Of a stretch of DNA of 64,000 bases, positions 23,852 to 33,341 are shown one piece after another (positions within the stretch are counted from its first letter, which is position 1; every line of letters starts with the position of its first letter). Position numbers and translations under genes: made by a program. The DNA comes from Thainema sp966674685. GTDB taxonomy: Bacteria > Cyanobacteriota > Cyanobacteriia > Phormidesmidales > Phormidesmidaceae. The stretch is from positions 92,667-156,666 of the forward strand of contig CBKWJC010000001.1 of assembly GCA_966674685.1 (NCBI GenBank), read 5' to 3'. Below the pieces are notes generated by a model, which saw only the letters and a list, made by a program, of their open reading frames with translations, searched no databases and had not been told where the DNA came from.

Positions 23852-23990
23852 CAGTTCTGCAATTTGGTACTAAAGAGGGGGCAGTGCTGGGGACTGAGTC
23901 TTTACAGCCTCTATAGCCTTGACAGCCCTCTACAGCCCTTCACACCCTACGCCTTACTCCTCACTCCTCTCGCCTCACTTTCTGAATCCC
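23852..23990. repeat. Family G-like start with simple repeats, copy G3
   Basis: CAGTTCTGCAATTTGGTAC (23852-23870) matches the start of G1 and G2. It is followed by CAGTGCTGGGGACTGAG, several TACAGCCNT units and CTCCTCACTCCTCTCGCCTC (as short units). No clear end signal was found before the next gene. Confidence 0.6.
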
Positions 23991-23992
23991 GA

Positions 23993-24718
23993 CTAATACT
24001 CCTGAGCCAGCAGCCGCTGCTTCATACATTCGGCAATTTTGTGGCCGATATACTCCGGGATCAAGTTTTCGTTTGGCCCCAGCAGGTACAAAATTAAGCG
24101 GGTACGTCCCCGCCAAACTAGCAAATTAGCGTTGACAACTAGTAAATCTTCCTGCCAAACGGCGTACATAACCTTATAAAACAAACCTGGCTGGTTATCC
24201 GCTTCGATCAACAGCGCTGGCAGATGAAACACCGGATCAACGTAAAATTCGGTCTCGACCTGCTCTAGCCCCGCATCTAAGTTAAATTCAACGGCTAGCA
24301 TTTCTTCCACTTCAAACCGTCCTGCCAGCGCCTCACGGATAGCGCGACAGACGTTATCCGCCGTCTTGTCCGTCAGCGCCTTGCCGCTGCGGGAGACCAC
24401 CAGCTTGATAAACACCAGCATGGGGGGATAAATTTGCCCATAGAGACTGAGGCTATGAATCGTTAAACCATAGGCCGCCAGCACCCCAAAGATGTCGCTG
24501 AGCAGGAAGGACTGATTGCGATAAGCAAAATGGAGCGCACTCTTGTTTCCTTCTGGCTTCAGCTCAATGACGGCTTGCTTTCGCTTGTAGAGCTGATAGG
24601 CCAGACGAAGATTTTGCAACTGGATTTCGCTGCTGACAAATTGCTCATAGAACTGAGGAAAAGCCCGATTGAAGCGCTTTAGCAGATCTAGCGTTACTGG
24701 TTTTAAACCCGCAGCCAT
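23993..24718 (-). CDS. ACT-like domain protein, cyanobacterial, function unknown
   Basis: 241 residues. Two segments have the shape of ACT-like regulatory domains: YRNQSFLLSDIFGVLAAYGL with TIHSLSLYGQIYPPMLVFIK (about residues 67-110), and LLIEADNQPGLFYKVMYAVW with QEDLLVVNANLLVWRGRTRL (about 170-215). ACT domains usually bind small ligands such as amino acids. No catalytic domain is attached, so it may be a sensor or a partner protein. I do not recognise a named family. The gene stands alone. Confidence 0.7.
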   Translation of the reverse strand: MAAGLKPVTLDLLKRFNRAFPQFYEQFVSSEIQLQNLRLAYQLYKRKQAVIELKPEGNKSALHFAYRNQSFLLSDIFGVLAAYGLTIHSLSLYGQIYPPMLVFIKLVVSRSGKALTDKTADNVCRAIREALAGRFEVEEMLAVEFNLDAGLEQVETEFYVDPVFHLPALLIEADNQPGLFYKVMYAVWQEDLLVVNANLLVWRGRTRLILYLLGPNENLIPEYIGHKIAECMKQRLLAQEY

Positions 24719-25156
24719 GATGGGGATCTTGCCTTCCTTGCCAAATAAACCAACCGAAATATCGCAGGTAGTCTTAATGCTGTTGTGTAGTATGGGCAGA
24801 AGCTTACACTACATAAAACGTGAATACTACTACCGAATTACAAACCCGAATTTAAACACTGATGGATGCAGATTGTGATGTAGATGTAGATAGATCTCAA
24901 TGTGGATAGACCTAATATAGCGATCCATATAGTAGAACACCCATCCGAAAGTGATCTGCAAAAGTAATCTGCGATCGCAACACTATAACTCTTATCTATC
25001 CTAAATCTCAAAGCAGCGGTCAAACCGGGAAAACATCCAGTATTTGAACTGATTCCAAGTTAGGTCGAAAATTGGAAGTCTGGCGGCGTGATAGAAGCGT
25101 TCGAGGATATACTAGCTAGTACTGTTTTCTAACGCCTAATCATCACGTACGTCTGC
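24719..25156. other. Divergent intergenic region, nothing recognised
   Basis: About 440 nt between the ACT-like gene and the acetyltransferase gene. There are stops in all frames and no long palindrome. A GATGTAGATGTAGATAGAT micro-repeat lies near 24878-24896, and one HIP1 site near 24972. Confidence 0.5.
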
Positions 25157-25672
25157 ATGGGTTTTTGGAAAAGCTTATTCACCACCCCAGACTCGTCCCC
25201 TACGTCCATACCAATCTTGACCGACGAAGTGCTTGCTGAGGACAACAACGATGAGACTCGGATCGTGTTCAGCACTGAACGAGACATCGACCTGTATGAC
25301 CTAGAAGAGCTTTGTGATGCAGTTGGCTGGTCTCGCCGCCCGCTGCGTAAGGTCAAAAAAGCGATTCAATACAGCTTTTTGGTCGTATCGATGTGGGAGG
25401 TACGGGGTAATCGTCGCCGCCTGATTGGTTTCTCGCGAGCGACATCGGATCATGCCTTCAATGCCACAATTTGGGATGTTGTTGTTCATCCCGATTTTCA
25501 AGGACGTGGTTTAGGCAAAGCGCTGATGAAACAACTGATTAAAAAGCTCCGCAGCGAAGACATTAGCAATGTCACGCTGTTCGCTGATCCGCACGTTGTG
25601 GAATTTTATAAACAGCTTGGCTTCATGCCCGATCCTGAAGGCATCAAAGGAATGTTTTGGTATCCTGACTAA
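25157..25672 (+). CDS. GNAT-family N-acetyltransferase (Ycf52-like)
   Basis: 171 residues. The GNAT core is LIGFSRATSDHAFNATIWDV, then VVHPDFQGRGLGKALMKQLI, where QGRGLGKA is the acetyl-CoA loop, and NVTLFADPHVVEFYKQLGFM near the end. The N-terminal 45 residues are variable. The pattern resembles the GNATs shared by cyanobacteria and plastids (Ycf52/NSI type), which acetylate proteins. That assignment is from memory of the family. A terminator follows 24 nt after the stop. Confidence 0.85.
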   Translation: MGFWKSLFTTPDSSPTSIPILTDEVLAEDNNDETRIVFSTERDIDLYDLEELCDAVGWSRRPLRKVKKAIQYSFLVVSMWEVRGNRRRLIGFSRATSDHAFNATIWDVVVHPDFQGRGLGKALMKQLIKKLRSEDISNVTLFADPHVVEFYKQLGFMPDPEGIKGMFWYPD

Positions 25673-25695
25673 ATTTGAGTGCCGACTTATTCGAG

Positions 25696-25727
25696 AAAAG
25701 GGGAGCTGTACTGCGGTTCCCCTTTTT
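25696..25727 (+). terminator. Rho-independent terminator
   Basis: AAAAGGGGA (25696-25704) and TCCCCTTTT (25718-25726) with a 13-nt loop and T at the end. It sits between the acetyltransferase stop at 25672 and the convergent DUF4332 stop at 25745, and may serve both. Confidence 0.8.
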
Positions 25728-25744
25728 CAGCTTTAAGACGAGCC

Positions 25745-26209
25745 TTAAGAACCGTAGACGGATTGACAGAGCGATCGCGCTTGGGCAATCCAGCGGCTAA
25801 TATCTTCAACCTTGGGGCACAGATCCATCCGCTGCAAATTGGCAACGTAGAACTTGCGGGTCTGCCGAAATAGCTGCTGGGGGGACGTATTGGCCAAAAC
25901 CTGCATCGACGCGATGCCTGAATGCAGCAGCACCCCGCAGTGCTGACAGCCCACGTCAGGCACCTGCGCTAAATCAGCCAGAGCCACCCAGCGATTAACG
26001 TGCTGTACATGCAGATTAAGCTGATTGGCCAACTGCTGCCGCAACACCTGCGTTTTACCTCGCTGCAAAAGCTGAAGCGTGTTCTCAATGCCAATATCAA
26101 TCAACTGCTGCTGGTATTCAGCCGATAAACCTGGCAAGTTCTGAATGCGCCAATACCGACAGGGAACCGCATCCGATGACTGAGATTTTGCCCTAGAAGA
26201 TGAATTCAT
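25745..26209 (-). CDS. DUF4332-family protein (helix-hairpin-helix-like)
   Basis: 154 residues. Two helix-hairpin-helix-like segments are visible: LPGLSAEYQQQLIDIGIENT and LQLLQRGKTQVLRQQLANQL, then HVNRWVALADLAQVPDVGCQ with HCGVLLHSGIASMQVLANTS. This is the pattern of DUF4332 proteins. Such folds often bind DNA or RNA without sequence specificity; the cellular role is not known. Two cysteines (VGCQHCG) could bind a metal, but this is only suggestive. Confidence 0.75.
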   Translation of the reverse strand: MNSSSRAKSQSSDAVPCRYWRIQNLPGLSAEYQQQLIDIGIENTLQLLQRGKTQVLRQQLANQLNLHVQHVNRWVALADLAQVPDVGCQHCGVLLHSGIASMQVLANTSPQQLFRQTRKFYVANLQRMDLCPKVEDISRWIAQARSLCQSVYGS

Positions 26210-26310
26210 ACCTGTAGTCTATCGCGAGGCAACTTCATCGAACCGTCCTCATCTTTTATCAAACCGCTACACATAATTGAGCAAAGCAAGTTATACTGGT
26301 GTACGTGTTA

Positions 26311-26384
26311 CGGGATGTAGCGCAGCTTGGTAGCGCGCCTGCTTTGGGAGCAGGATGTCGCAGGTTCAAATCCTGTCATCCCGA
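26311..26384 (+). tRNA. tRNA-Pro (anticodon TGG)
   Basis: A complete cloverleaf of 74 nt. The acceptor stem CGGGATG (26311-26317) pairs with CATCCCG (26377-26383), with A as discriminator. The anticodon arm CCTGC-TTTGGGA-GCAGG gives anticodon TGG, proline. The T-arm is GCAGG-TTCAAAT-CCTGT. The terminal CCA is not encoded. Proline tRNAs characteristically begin with C1, as here. Confidence 0.96.
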
Positions 26385-26666
26385 TTTATTAATCGAATCT
26401 ATTATTTGTTTCACTGGAACTCAGACAGCCGATTCATAGTCTTCGATGTATAACACAGTTGAATTGTGTTAATCTGAGTCCTCAGATTGCAGGACTTGCT
26501 CAGTTAGTCTCAGTTTTCTTGCATTATCATCCAGAAGATGGATTTTAAATAAATCGGCTTTAGCCAAAACAAACTTTGGTTACAGTTAACATGCAAGAAA
26601 GCAAGTTTGTCGCTCGTACAGAAAGAGCATTGAGACGATTTTTCAATCTCGTTATCAGGAGAACTT

Positions 26667-27419
26667 ATGAAAGCATTGATCCGGTGGGGAAAAACAGCAG
26701 GTTTAATCGGTGGTGCTGTGGCCTGTTCTCTGCTCGCAGGTGGGTTGGAAGCATTAGCGCTAACCCAAGAGCAAATTATTGAGAAGCTGGCCGCTGTCCC
26801 TGTGTTCACAATTACAGATGCTCAAGGTTCGCCTTTGGTCGCATCGCCCCAAAATGGAGAAGGGCAGGGTGCCGTGGCTGGTGTATTTCTGAGCCAAGAG
26901 GATGCTCAAAGCTTTCTCAATCGTGTAACCCAGCAAGATCCCGAAGTTGCAGGTAATGTTCAGGTGACGCCTGTTTCACTCGGACAAGTTTATCAGCTAG
27001 CCCAACGCAGCAGCCAAGAAGATGCGGGTCTGCAATTTGCCTACTTTGCAGATGATGCACAAATTCAGTCTGCGGTTGAGCTTCTGCAAAGCAGCGGCCA
27101 GGAGATCAGTGTCGATCAGTTTAATGGGGTACCGCTATTTTTGGCTCGTTCCACGGCTGATGGTGGATATTTGACCGTAACTAGCGAAGATCAGCAGGTG
27201 ATCCCAGTTTATTTTGAGCGGGAAGGACTACAGCGTCTGTTGGATCGGGTCGAGCAGCAGCAAAGCGATTTGTCGGGTAATGTGGAAATTCAGGTGGTTA
27301 GTCTACAGGGTGTGATTGCCACGATGGAAAGCAGCGATAATCCTGATCTAGAGCAGATTATGCTGATTCCACCGACTGACTCTGTGGAGTATATTCGCTC
27401 GCTACAGTCTGGACAGTAA
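26667..27419 (+). CDS. Tic22-family protein
   Basis: 250 residues. The N-terminal hydrophobic segment (TAGLIGGAVACSLLAGGLEA ending in LALT) is a signal peptide. The mature part has two repeats of the Tic22 fold: KLAAVPVFTITDAQGSPLVA ... GVFLSQEDAQSFLNRV and QFNGVPLFLARSTADGGYLT ... VYFEREGLQRLLDRV. In chloroplasts Tic22 is an intermembrane-space import factor. The cyanobacterial homologue is periplasmic and thought to help outer-membrane protein assembly. It precedes prmC by 10 nt, so the two may be co-transcribed. Confidence 0.9.
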   Translation: MKALIRWGKTAGLIGGAVACSLLAGGLEALALTQEQIIEKLAAVPVFTITDAQGSPLVASPQNGEGQGAVAGVFLSQEDAQSFLNRVTQQDPEVAGNVQVTPVSLGQVYQLAQRSSQEDAGLQFAYFADDAQIQSAVELLQSSGQEISVDQFNGVPLFLARSTADGGYLTVTSEDQQVIPVYFEREGLQRLLDRVEQQQSDLSGNVEIQVVSLQGVIATMESSDNPDLEQIMLIPPTDSVEYIRSLQSGQ

Positions 27420-27429
27420 TCATATTGTC

Positions 27430-28380
27430 ATGATCAACTCAGATTCTGAGTTCAAGCACCCATCTCTGACGAATCAGGGATGGGTGCATTTGATTGTAGG
27501 CGCGGCACTTTTTCAGTGGCGACAGCAGGCTCGTCAAGCTGCGATCGCATCCCATATTCCCCCTCACGAACTCGATTGGTTACTTACTTCAGTTACAGCA
27601 CTCGATCGCTTAGCCCTGCGGCTCGGCTCCGATGCTCAGCAGTCGGAGATCAAAGCAAAAGTTTCACTGGCAGAATTAGACCAGATCTGGCAGCAGCGAG
27701 TTGAACAGCGGATTCCGCTCCAGTATTTGATCGGTTCAACCCCCTGGCGCAATTTTGAGCTGGTGGTCTCGCCTGCGGTTTTGATTCCGCGACCGGAAAC
27801 GGAGTCGATCATTGATCTGGCGATCTCGGCCATTCAGCAAACTGGGATTGATCACCCAGAATCGGGAAATTGGGCTGATTTGGGCACGGGTAGTGGCGCG
27901 ATCGCACTGGGTCTAGCTGAAGCGATGCCCGACGCTCACATTCATGCGGTGGATTACAGCCGCGAGGCACTTGCGATCGCACAGTTGAATGCTGAGCGGT
28001 ATGAGTTGCGATCGCGGATTCAGTTTTATCACGGTAACTGGTTTGAACCGCTGACGCATTTGCAGGGACAGTTCACGGGCATTCTGTCGAATCCGCCCTA
28101 TATCCCTAGTCAAACCGTACTGACGCTACAGGCTGAAGTAGTTGAGCATGAGCCACACTTGGCGCTGGACGGAGGGCAAGATGGCTTAGACTGCATTCGG
28201 CATATTGTTCAAGCGGCACCGCTTTACTTGAAGTTGGGAGGAATCTTGCTGTTTGAGATCATGGCTGGTCAGGGCAAAGACGTAGCCCAGATCTTGCAGC
28301 AGAGCGGACAGTTTACTGGAATTGAGATTCAACCGGACTATGCAGGATTGGATCGATTTGCCTTGGCTTATCGATGTTGA
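27430..28380 (+). CDS. prmC: Release factor glutamine N5-methyltransferase (PrmC)
   Basis: 316 residues. PrmC methylates the glutamine of the GGQ motif in translation release factors RF1 and RF2, using SAM. The N-terminal helical domain contains the typical IPLQYLIGSTPWRNFELVV and VLIPRPETE segments. The SAM site is ADLGTGSGAIALGLAEA, and the catalytic NPPY is in GILSNPPYIPS. Full length. A strong terminator follows. Confidence 0.95.
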   Translation: MINSDSEFKHPSLTNQGWVHLIVGAALFQWRQQARQAAIASHIPPHELDWLLTSVTALDRLALRLGSDAQQSEIKAKVSLAELDQIWQQRVEQRIPLQYLIGSTPWRNFELVVSPAVLIPRPETESIIDLAISAIQQTGIDHPESGNWADLGTGSGAIALGLAEAMPDAHIHAVDYSREALAIAQLNAERYELRSRIQFYHGNWFEPLTHLQGQFTGILSNPPYIPSQTVLTLQAEVVEHEPHLALDGGQDGLDCIRHIVQAAPLYLKLGGILLFEIMAGQGKDVAQILQQSGQFTGIEIQPDYAGLDRFALAYRC

Positions 28381-28405
28381 GTTTGAATTCAAATCCTCAA
28401 AGACT

Positions 28406-28430
28406 AAAAGCGCGGCTCAGCCGCGCTTTT
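28406..28430. terminator. Bidirectional terminator between prmC and cimA
   Basis: AAAAGCGCGGC (28406-28416), loop TCA, GCCGCGCTTTT (28420-28430): an 11-bp perfect stem, A-rich on the left and T-rich on the right. It works for both convergent genes. Confidence 0.9.
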
Positions 28431-28463
28431 GGTGTATTTTGCCAATGGATTATGCGAAATCGG

Positions 28464-30119
<1,656 letters not shown>

Positions 30120-30188
30120 AGGAAATGGGGTTAGGCCGATGGAGTCATTCAATTGCGATCGCAATAAATCACATCAAGTAGGTTCGCA

Positions 30189-30275
30189 TCAATAAACAAA
30201 CGCATCTAACAAATTGGGGGAATCGCAGGAGTTCCCCATTTTTTAAATGTGCATTTATTGATATGCAGCTACTTA
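30189..30275. repeat. Family A palindromic repeat, copy A3
   Basis: The outer arms TCAATAAA (30189-30196) and TTTATTGA (30254-30261), then the family tail GCAGCTACTTA (30265-30275). The inside has AACGCATCTAAC-like left-flank sequence and an imperfect hairpin, TTGGGGGAA / GTTCCCCATT, that differs from A1 and A2. It lies upstream of cimA. Confidence 0.75.
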
Positions 30276-30336
30276 GATTGAATAAATCTCTAGTTTAAAT
30301 CATTCCAATCCGAAGCTAGTCTGATGCCATCAATCG

Positions 30337-31236
30337 CTAGAATCCTGTTTCCCGCCAGGGTGACGGATCAACGGCAATACCGTGAACATACAGACCCCAG
30401 TGCAAATGAGGCCCCGTTGCTGATCCAGTAGCGCCAACGGCACCCAGTACCTGTCCAGCCTCGACCATTTGGCCTTCCTGGACATCAATCCGGCTCATGT
30501 GGATCATGATACTGAGGACACCTTGACCGTGATCAATGCCAACCGTATTGCCGTGTAGCTCAAAACCATCAGCGACTCGTCCCACAAGCGCCACGCGTCC
30601 GGCAGCCGGAGCAACAATGGGACTACCTGTTCCAGCTGCGTAATCGACGCCGCGATGGTAATAGTCTTCGGCAAAGTCGCCATTGTAGTAGCGCCGCACG
30701 CCGTAGACGGAGCTAACTGAACCGCTGCTGGGACGGAGCAGCGGGCCATTCCAGTATCGTTCAGGGGTGTTGAGCTGCTTGAACGCGTCTACGCGATCAA
30801 ACTCATGATCTGTGCCTTCGATGCTGGCAACGCCCGGTGAAAAGTTGATGCGCTGAGTCGGAAAATCGCGGTTCCGTAGCCAAACGGTGAAGTTGCGGGT
30901 GTCTTCCTGGCCGAAAATGCGGACGAGCTTTTCTCCCGGTGCATCAAGCGGACTGGTCGGCAAGAGTGCCTGATAGCGGTTGCCGCCGATGGGATAGGAC
31001 GGATATTCCGTTTCTCCCAGGGTGACAGTGGGTGGTGTTGTAGACTGGGGATTTTCGGCCTGGACAATGACAGAAATCGTTTCGCCCAGTTGTGGATTGG
31101 GTGGATTAATCTGCACTTCATACGCTGGACTGGGGGTAGCCAGCAGCATGATGGCGAGACTGGTTGCGATCGCAGTTCCGATCAAAAACCAGCGCCGCAG
31201 GGAGAAAAAGCGCGATCGCAATTGAGGCCAAACCAT
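30337..31236 (-). CDS. M23-family metallopeptidase, membrane or periplasmic
   Basis: 299 residues. A basic N-terminus and a hydrophobic segment (WFLIGTAIATSLAIMLLATP, residues 16-35) target it to the periplasm or anchor it. An Ig-like domain (residues 40-115, INPPNPQLGETISVIVQAEN) comes next. The LytM-type catalytic domain is at the C-terminus: HRGVDYAAGTGSPIVAPAAG (H-x3-D zinc ligands) and TGPHLHWGLYVHG (HxH). M23 enzymes cut peptidoglycan cross-links; some members are inactive activators, but the zinc ligands here look intact. Confidence 0.9.
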   Translation of the reverse strand: MVWPQLRSRFFSLRRWFLIGTAIATSLAIMLLATPSPAYEVQINPPNPQLGETISVIVQAENPQSTTPPTVTLGETEYPSYPIGGNRYQALLPTSPLDAPGEKLVRIFGQEDTRNFTVWLRNRDFPTQRINFSPGVASIEGTDHEFDRVDAFKQLNTPERYWNGPLLRPSSGSVSSVYGVRRYYNGDFAEDYYHRGVDYAAGTGSPIVAPAAGRVALVGRVADGFELHGNTVGIDHGQGVLSIMIHMSRIDVQEGQMVEAGQVLGAVGATGSATGPHLHWGLYVHGIAVDPSPWRETGF

Positions 31237-31388
31237 AGACAGTCGTGATTGTAGAGAAACTAATGCGAGAGCCGAATGCAGTCAGTCAATGGAACATGCT
31301 GTAGGGTGTGTCAGGCAAAACCGTAACGCACCTTTTATTAAGACGTTGATGTGGCTAACTAAAGCTAACTAGTGGTGTAGCAAAGGGC

Positions 31389-31604
31389 TTAACTCTTGGG
31401 TTTGATATACACCATTGCCTGTCGCCAAATAATGGTCGGCTGATCATACTGATCGACTAAGCATAGGCAATCAGAATCTTGCCAGCGGATCTTGCCAACG
31501 AGCAAATCATCGGTGATCAACTTCGCTTCGACTTCCTGAGCATCACGGATCAGGGTTTGCATTTGTCTCACACTAGGCAAAGAGGTATCAAGTTCGAGCG
31601 CCAT
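31389..31604 (-). CDS. hfq: Cyanobacterial Hfq homologue
   Basis: 71 residues. The cyanobacterial Hfq family is recognised by LDTSLPSVRQMQTLIRDAQE, then VEAKLITDDLLVGKIRWQDS (Sm1 region) and the end MVYIKP. It lacks the typical KH motif of enterobacterial Hfq (which reads YKH), as expected for cyanobacteria. In these organisms Hfq supports type IV pilus function and motility by binding PilB rather than acting as a general sRNA chaperone. It is divergent from dapF, with a degenerate repeat in the gap. Confidence 0.9.
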   Translation of the reverse strand: MALELDTSLPSVRQMQTLIRDAQEVEAKLITDDLLVGKIRWQDSDCLCLVDQYDQPTIIWRQAMVYIKPKS

Positions 31605-31751
31605 GCAACTTCCTCAACTCCAGGTCAATAGGGTTACCAGTCAATACTGTTAAAGGATATAGCAGTCCTCAGTCGGTTGGCATTATTTGGCATTATTCAG
31701 TTAACAACCCTCAAACTCTGCTGTTTGTACCCATCTCGAACAGCCTTCTGA

Positions 31752-31792
31752 AGTAAGGCTTACGTATAGGCGAATAGCCATTCGCCCATACC
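31752..31792. repeat. Degenerate GTAGGGGCGAATGG-type palindrome
   Basis: ATAGGCGAATAGCCATTCGCC near 31758-31778 (in pieces: ATAGGCGAATAG and CCATTCGCC) is a decayed form of the perfect 28-bp palindrome at 32766-32793. It lies in the hfq-dapF gap. Confidence 0.6.
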
Positions 31793-31887
31793 AAGGACTT
31801 GTCTCAGAATTTATAGACCCCAGACAGGTGAACGGTTTAACCAACTCGCAGTAGAATTAGAGTCTTAATCAATCATGACAGACCGCC

Positions 31888-32748
31888 ATGACAGTTGCTT
31901 TTACGAAATATCAAGGGTTGGGGAACGACTTTCTGCTGATCGACAATCGGCACCAGACTAAGCCGATCCTGACGCCAGAACAGGCGATTCATATGTGCGA
32001 TCGCAACTTTGGCATTGGCGCAGATGGCGTGATTTTTGCGCTGCCAGGACAGAATGGCACCGACTACACCATGAGGATTTTCAACTCCGACGGGTCTGAG
32101 CCGGAAATGTGCGGCAACGGCATCCGCTGCATGGCGCGGTTCTTAGAAGGGCTAGAGATTATGGATGGTCGCCTCCTATCCCATCCTCATGCCTACAAAA
32201 TTCATACTCTAGGCGGTCTGATCACGCCAGAAGTGCAAGCGGATGGGCAAGTGAAAGTTAACATGGGCCCACCGCGACTGCTGGCCAAGGAGATTCCAAC
32301 CACCCTGGCTGGACTAGAGGATAAAGTAATCAATCGGATGCTGAATGTCTCAGGGCAAACCTGGGAAGTAACCTGCGTCAGCATGGGCAATCCGCACTGT
32401 ATTACGTTTGTTGAAGATGTCAATACGATTCCGCTCGCCACGATTGGCCCCAAGTTTGAGCATCATGAAGCGTTTCCACAGCGGATTAACACCGAGTTCA
32501 TTGAAGTTGTGCAGCCTGACTATTTGAAAATGCGCGTTTGGGAACGAGGGGCAGGGGCGACGCTGGCCTGCGGTACAGGAGCTTGTGCATCACTAGTCGC
32601 TGGCGTATTGACGAGCAACTGTCAGCGCAAAGCAACCGTGGAACTGCCCGGTGGCCCGCTGCTGATCGAATGGTCTGAAACCGATCAGCATGTCTACATG
32701 ACTGGCCCCGCCGAGATGGTGTTCACAGGCACGATTTCTCTTGATTAG
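31888..32748 (+). CDS. dapF: Diaminopimelate epimerase (DapF)
   Basis: 286 residues. DapF converts LL- to meso-diaminopimelate for lysine and peptidoglycan synthesis. The two catalytic cysteines are in EMCGNGIRCMARF and LACGTGACASL. Other marks are FTKYQGLGNDFLLIDNR at the start and MGNPHCITFV in the middle, with VWERGAGATLACGTGA at the second half-site. Complete, no oddities. Confidence 0.96.
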   Translation: MTVAFTKYQGLGNDFLLIDNRHQTKPILTPEQAIHMCDRNFGIGADGVIFALPGQNGTDYTMRIFNSDGSEPEMCGNGIRCMARFLEGLEIMDGRLLSHPHAYKIHTLGGLITPEVQADGQVKVNMGPPRLLAKEIPTTLAGLEDKVINRMLNVSGQTWEVTCVSMGNPHCITFVEDVNTIPLATIGPKFEHHEAFPQRINTEFIEVVQPDYLKMRVWERGAGATLACGTGACASLVAGVLTSNCQRKATVELPGGPLLIEWSETDQHVYMTGPAEMVFTGTISLD

Positions 32749-32765
32749 GGTAATCAAAGTGTATG

Positions 32766-32793
32766 GTAGGGGCGAATGGCCATTCGCCCCTAC
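32766..32793. repeat. Perfect 28-bp palindrome
   Basis: GTAGGGGCGAATGG (32766-32779) followed without a loop by CCATTCGCCCCTAC (32780-32793). It lies 17 nt after the dapF stop, between convergent genes. I recall this sequence as a common dispersed repeat in several cyanobacterial genomes. It may help end transcription, but has no T-run. Confidence 0.85.
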
Positions 32794-32817
32794 AGATGGT
32801 CAGGCACCCGAAATTCT

Positions 32818-33207
32818 CTAGGTAAATAAACGCCATACGATAGCCAGCAGCGCTAGGACATAGGCAAAGTAGGCCAGCGATCGCAACACCGGGATACCAA
32901 TCATATAAAAGATGCCGTGTAGAACGCGCATGACCAGAACGATGATGGATGCGATCGCGGTTATGTCATCTGCGTTACCCGTGATCTGAGCGATTAAAAT
33001 CACCGTAGCTGTCAGCGCCAAATTGTCATGATGATTGCGCTGCGCCCGATCTGCCCGTCCAACCCAAGCTGGCACATCGGGCACTTTTTCGCGATTGCTT
33101 AACCCCCAACTGACTCCAGCTTCCGCCACGCGAGCGAGGGCAGGAATATGATTCAGCGGGATTGTCCACAAGGCCAAGATCAGCAAGCAAATCAAGTCGG
33201 TGTTCAT
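32818..33207 (-). CDS. MAPEG-family membrane protein
   Basis: 129 residues from the ATG at 33207; the frame is open to 33255, but that part does not look like a protein start. Four hydrophobic segments (CLLILALWTIPLNHIPALAR; LALTATVILIAQITG; ASIIVLVMRVLHGIFYM; SLAYFAYVLALLAIVWRLF) fit the MAPEG fold. The segment AQRNHHDNLALTA (basic residues before the second helix) is typical of the family. Some members are glutathione transferases or peroxidases; here no specific activity can be assigned. Confidence 0.85.
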   Translation of the reverse strand: MNTDLICLLILALWTIPLNHIPALARVAEAGVSWGLSNREKVPDVPAWVGRADRAQRNHHDNLALTATVILIAQITGNADDITAIASIIVLVMRVLHGIFYMIGIPVLRSLAYFAYVLALLAIVWRLFT

Positions 33208-33341
33208 GGTTTGAGTACAAAGTTTGAGTACAAGGATGACAGAAGAATTACCCAACCATTTTATTAAGTAATGTAACAGTCTTCTGCATGACTCAACTTG
33301 GCTGAGACATATATCCGTGCAACTACGGTAGATCCCTGTAA

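Noticed and set aside
22650..23990. CRISPR array in the simple-repeat tracts
   Set aside because: The units are short, irregular and lack regular unique spacers, and no cas genes are near.
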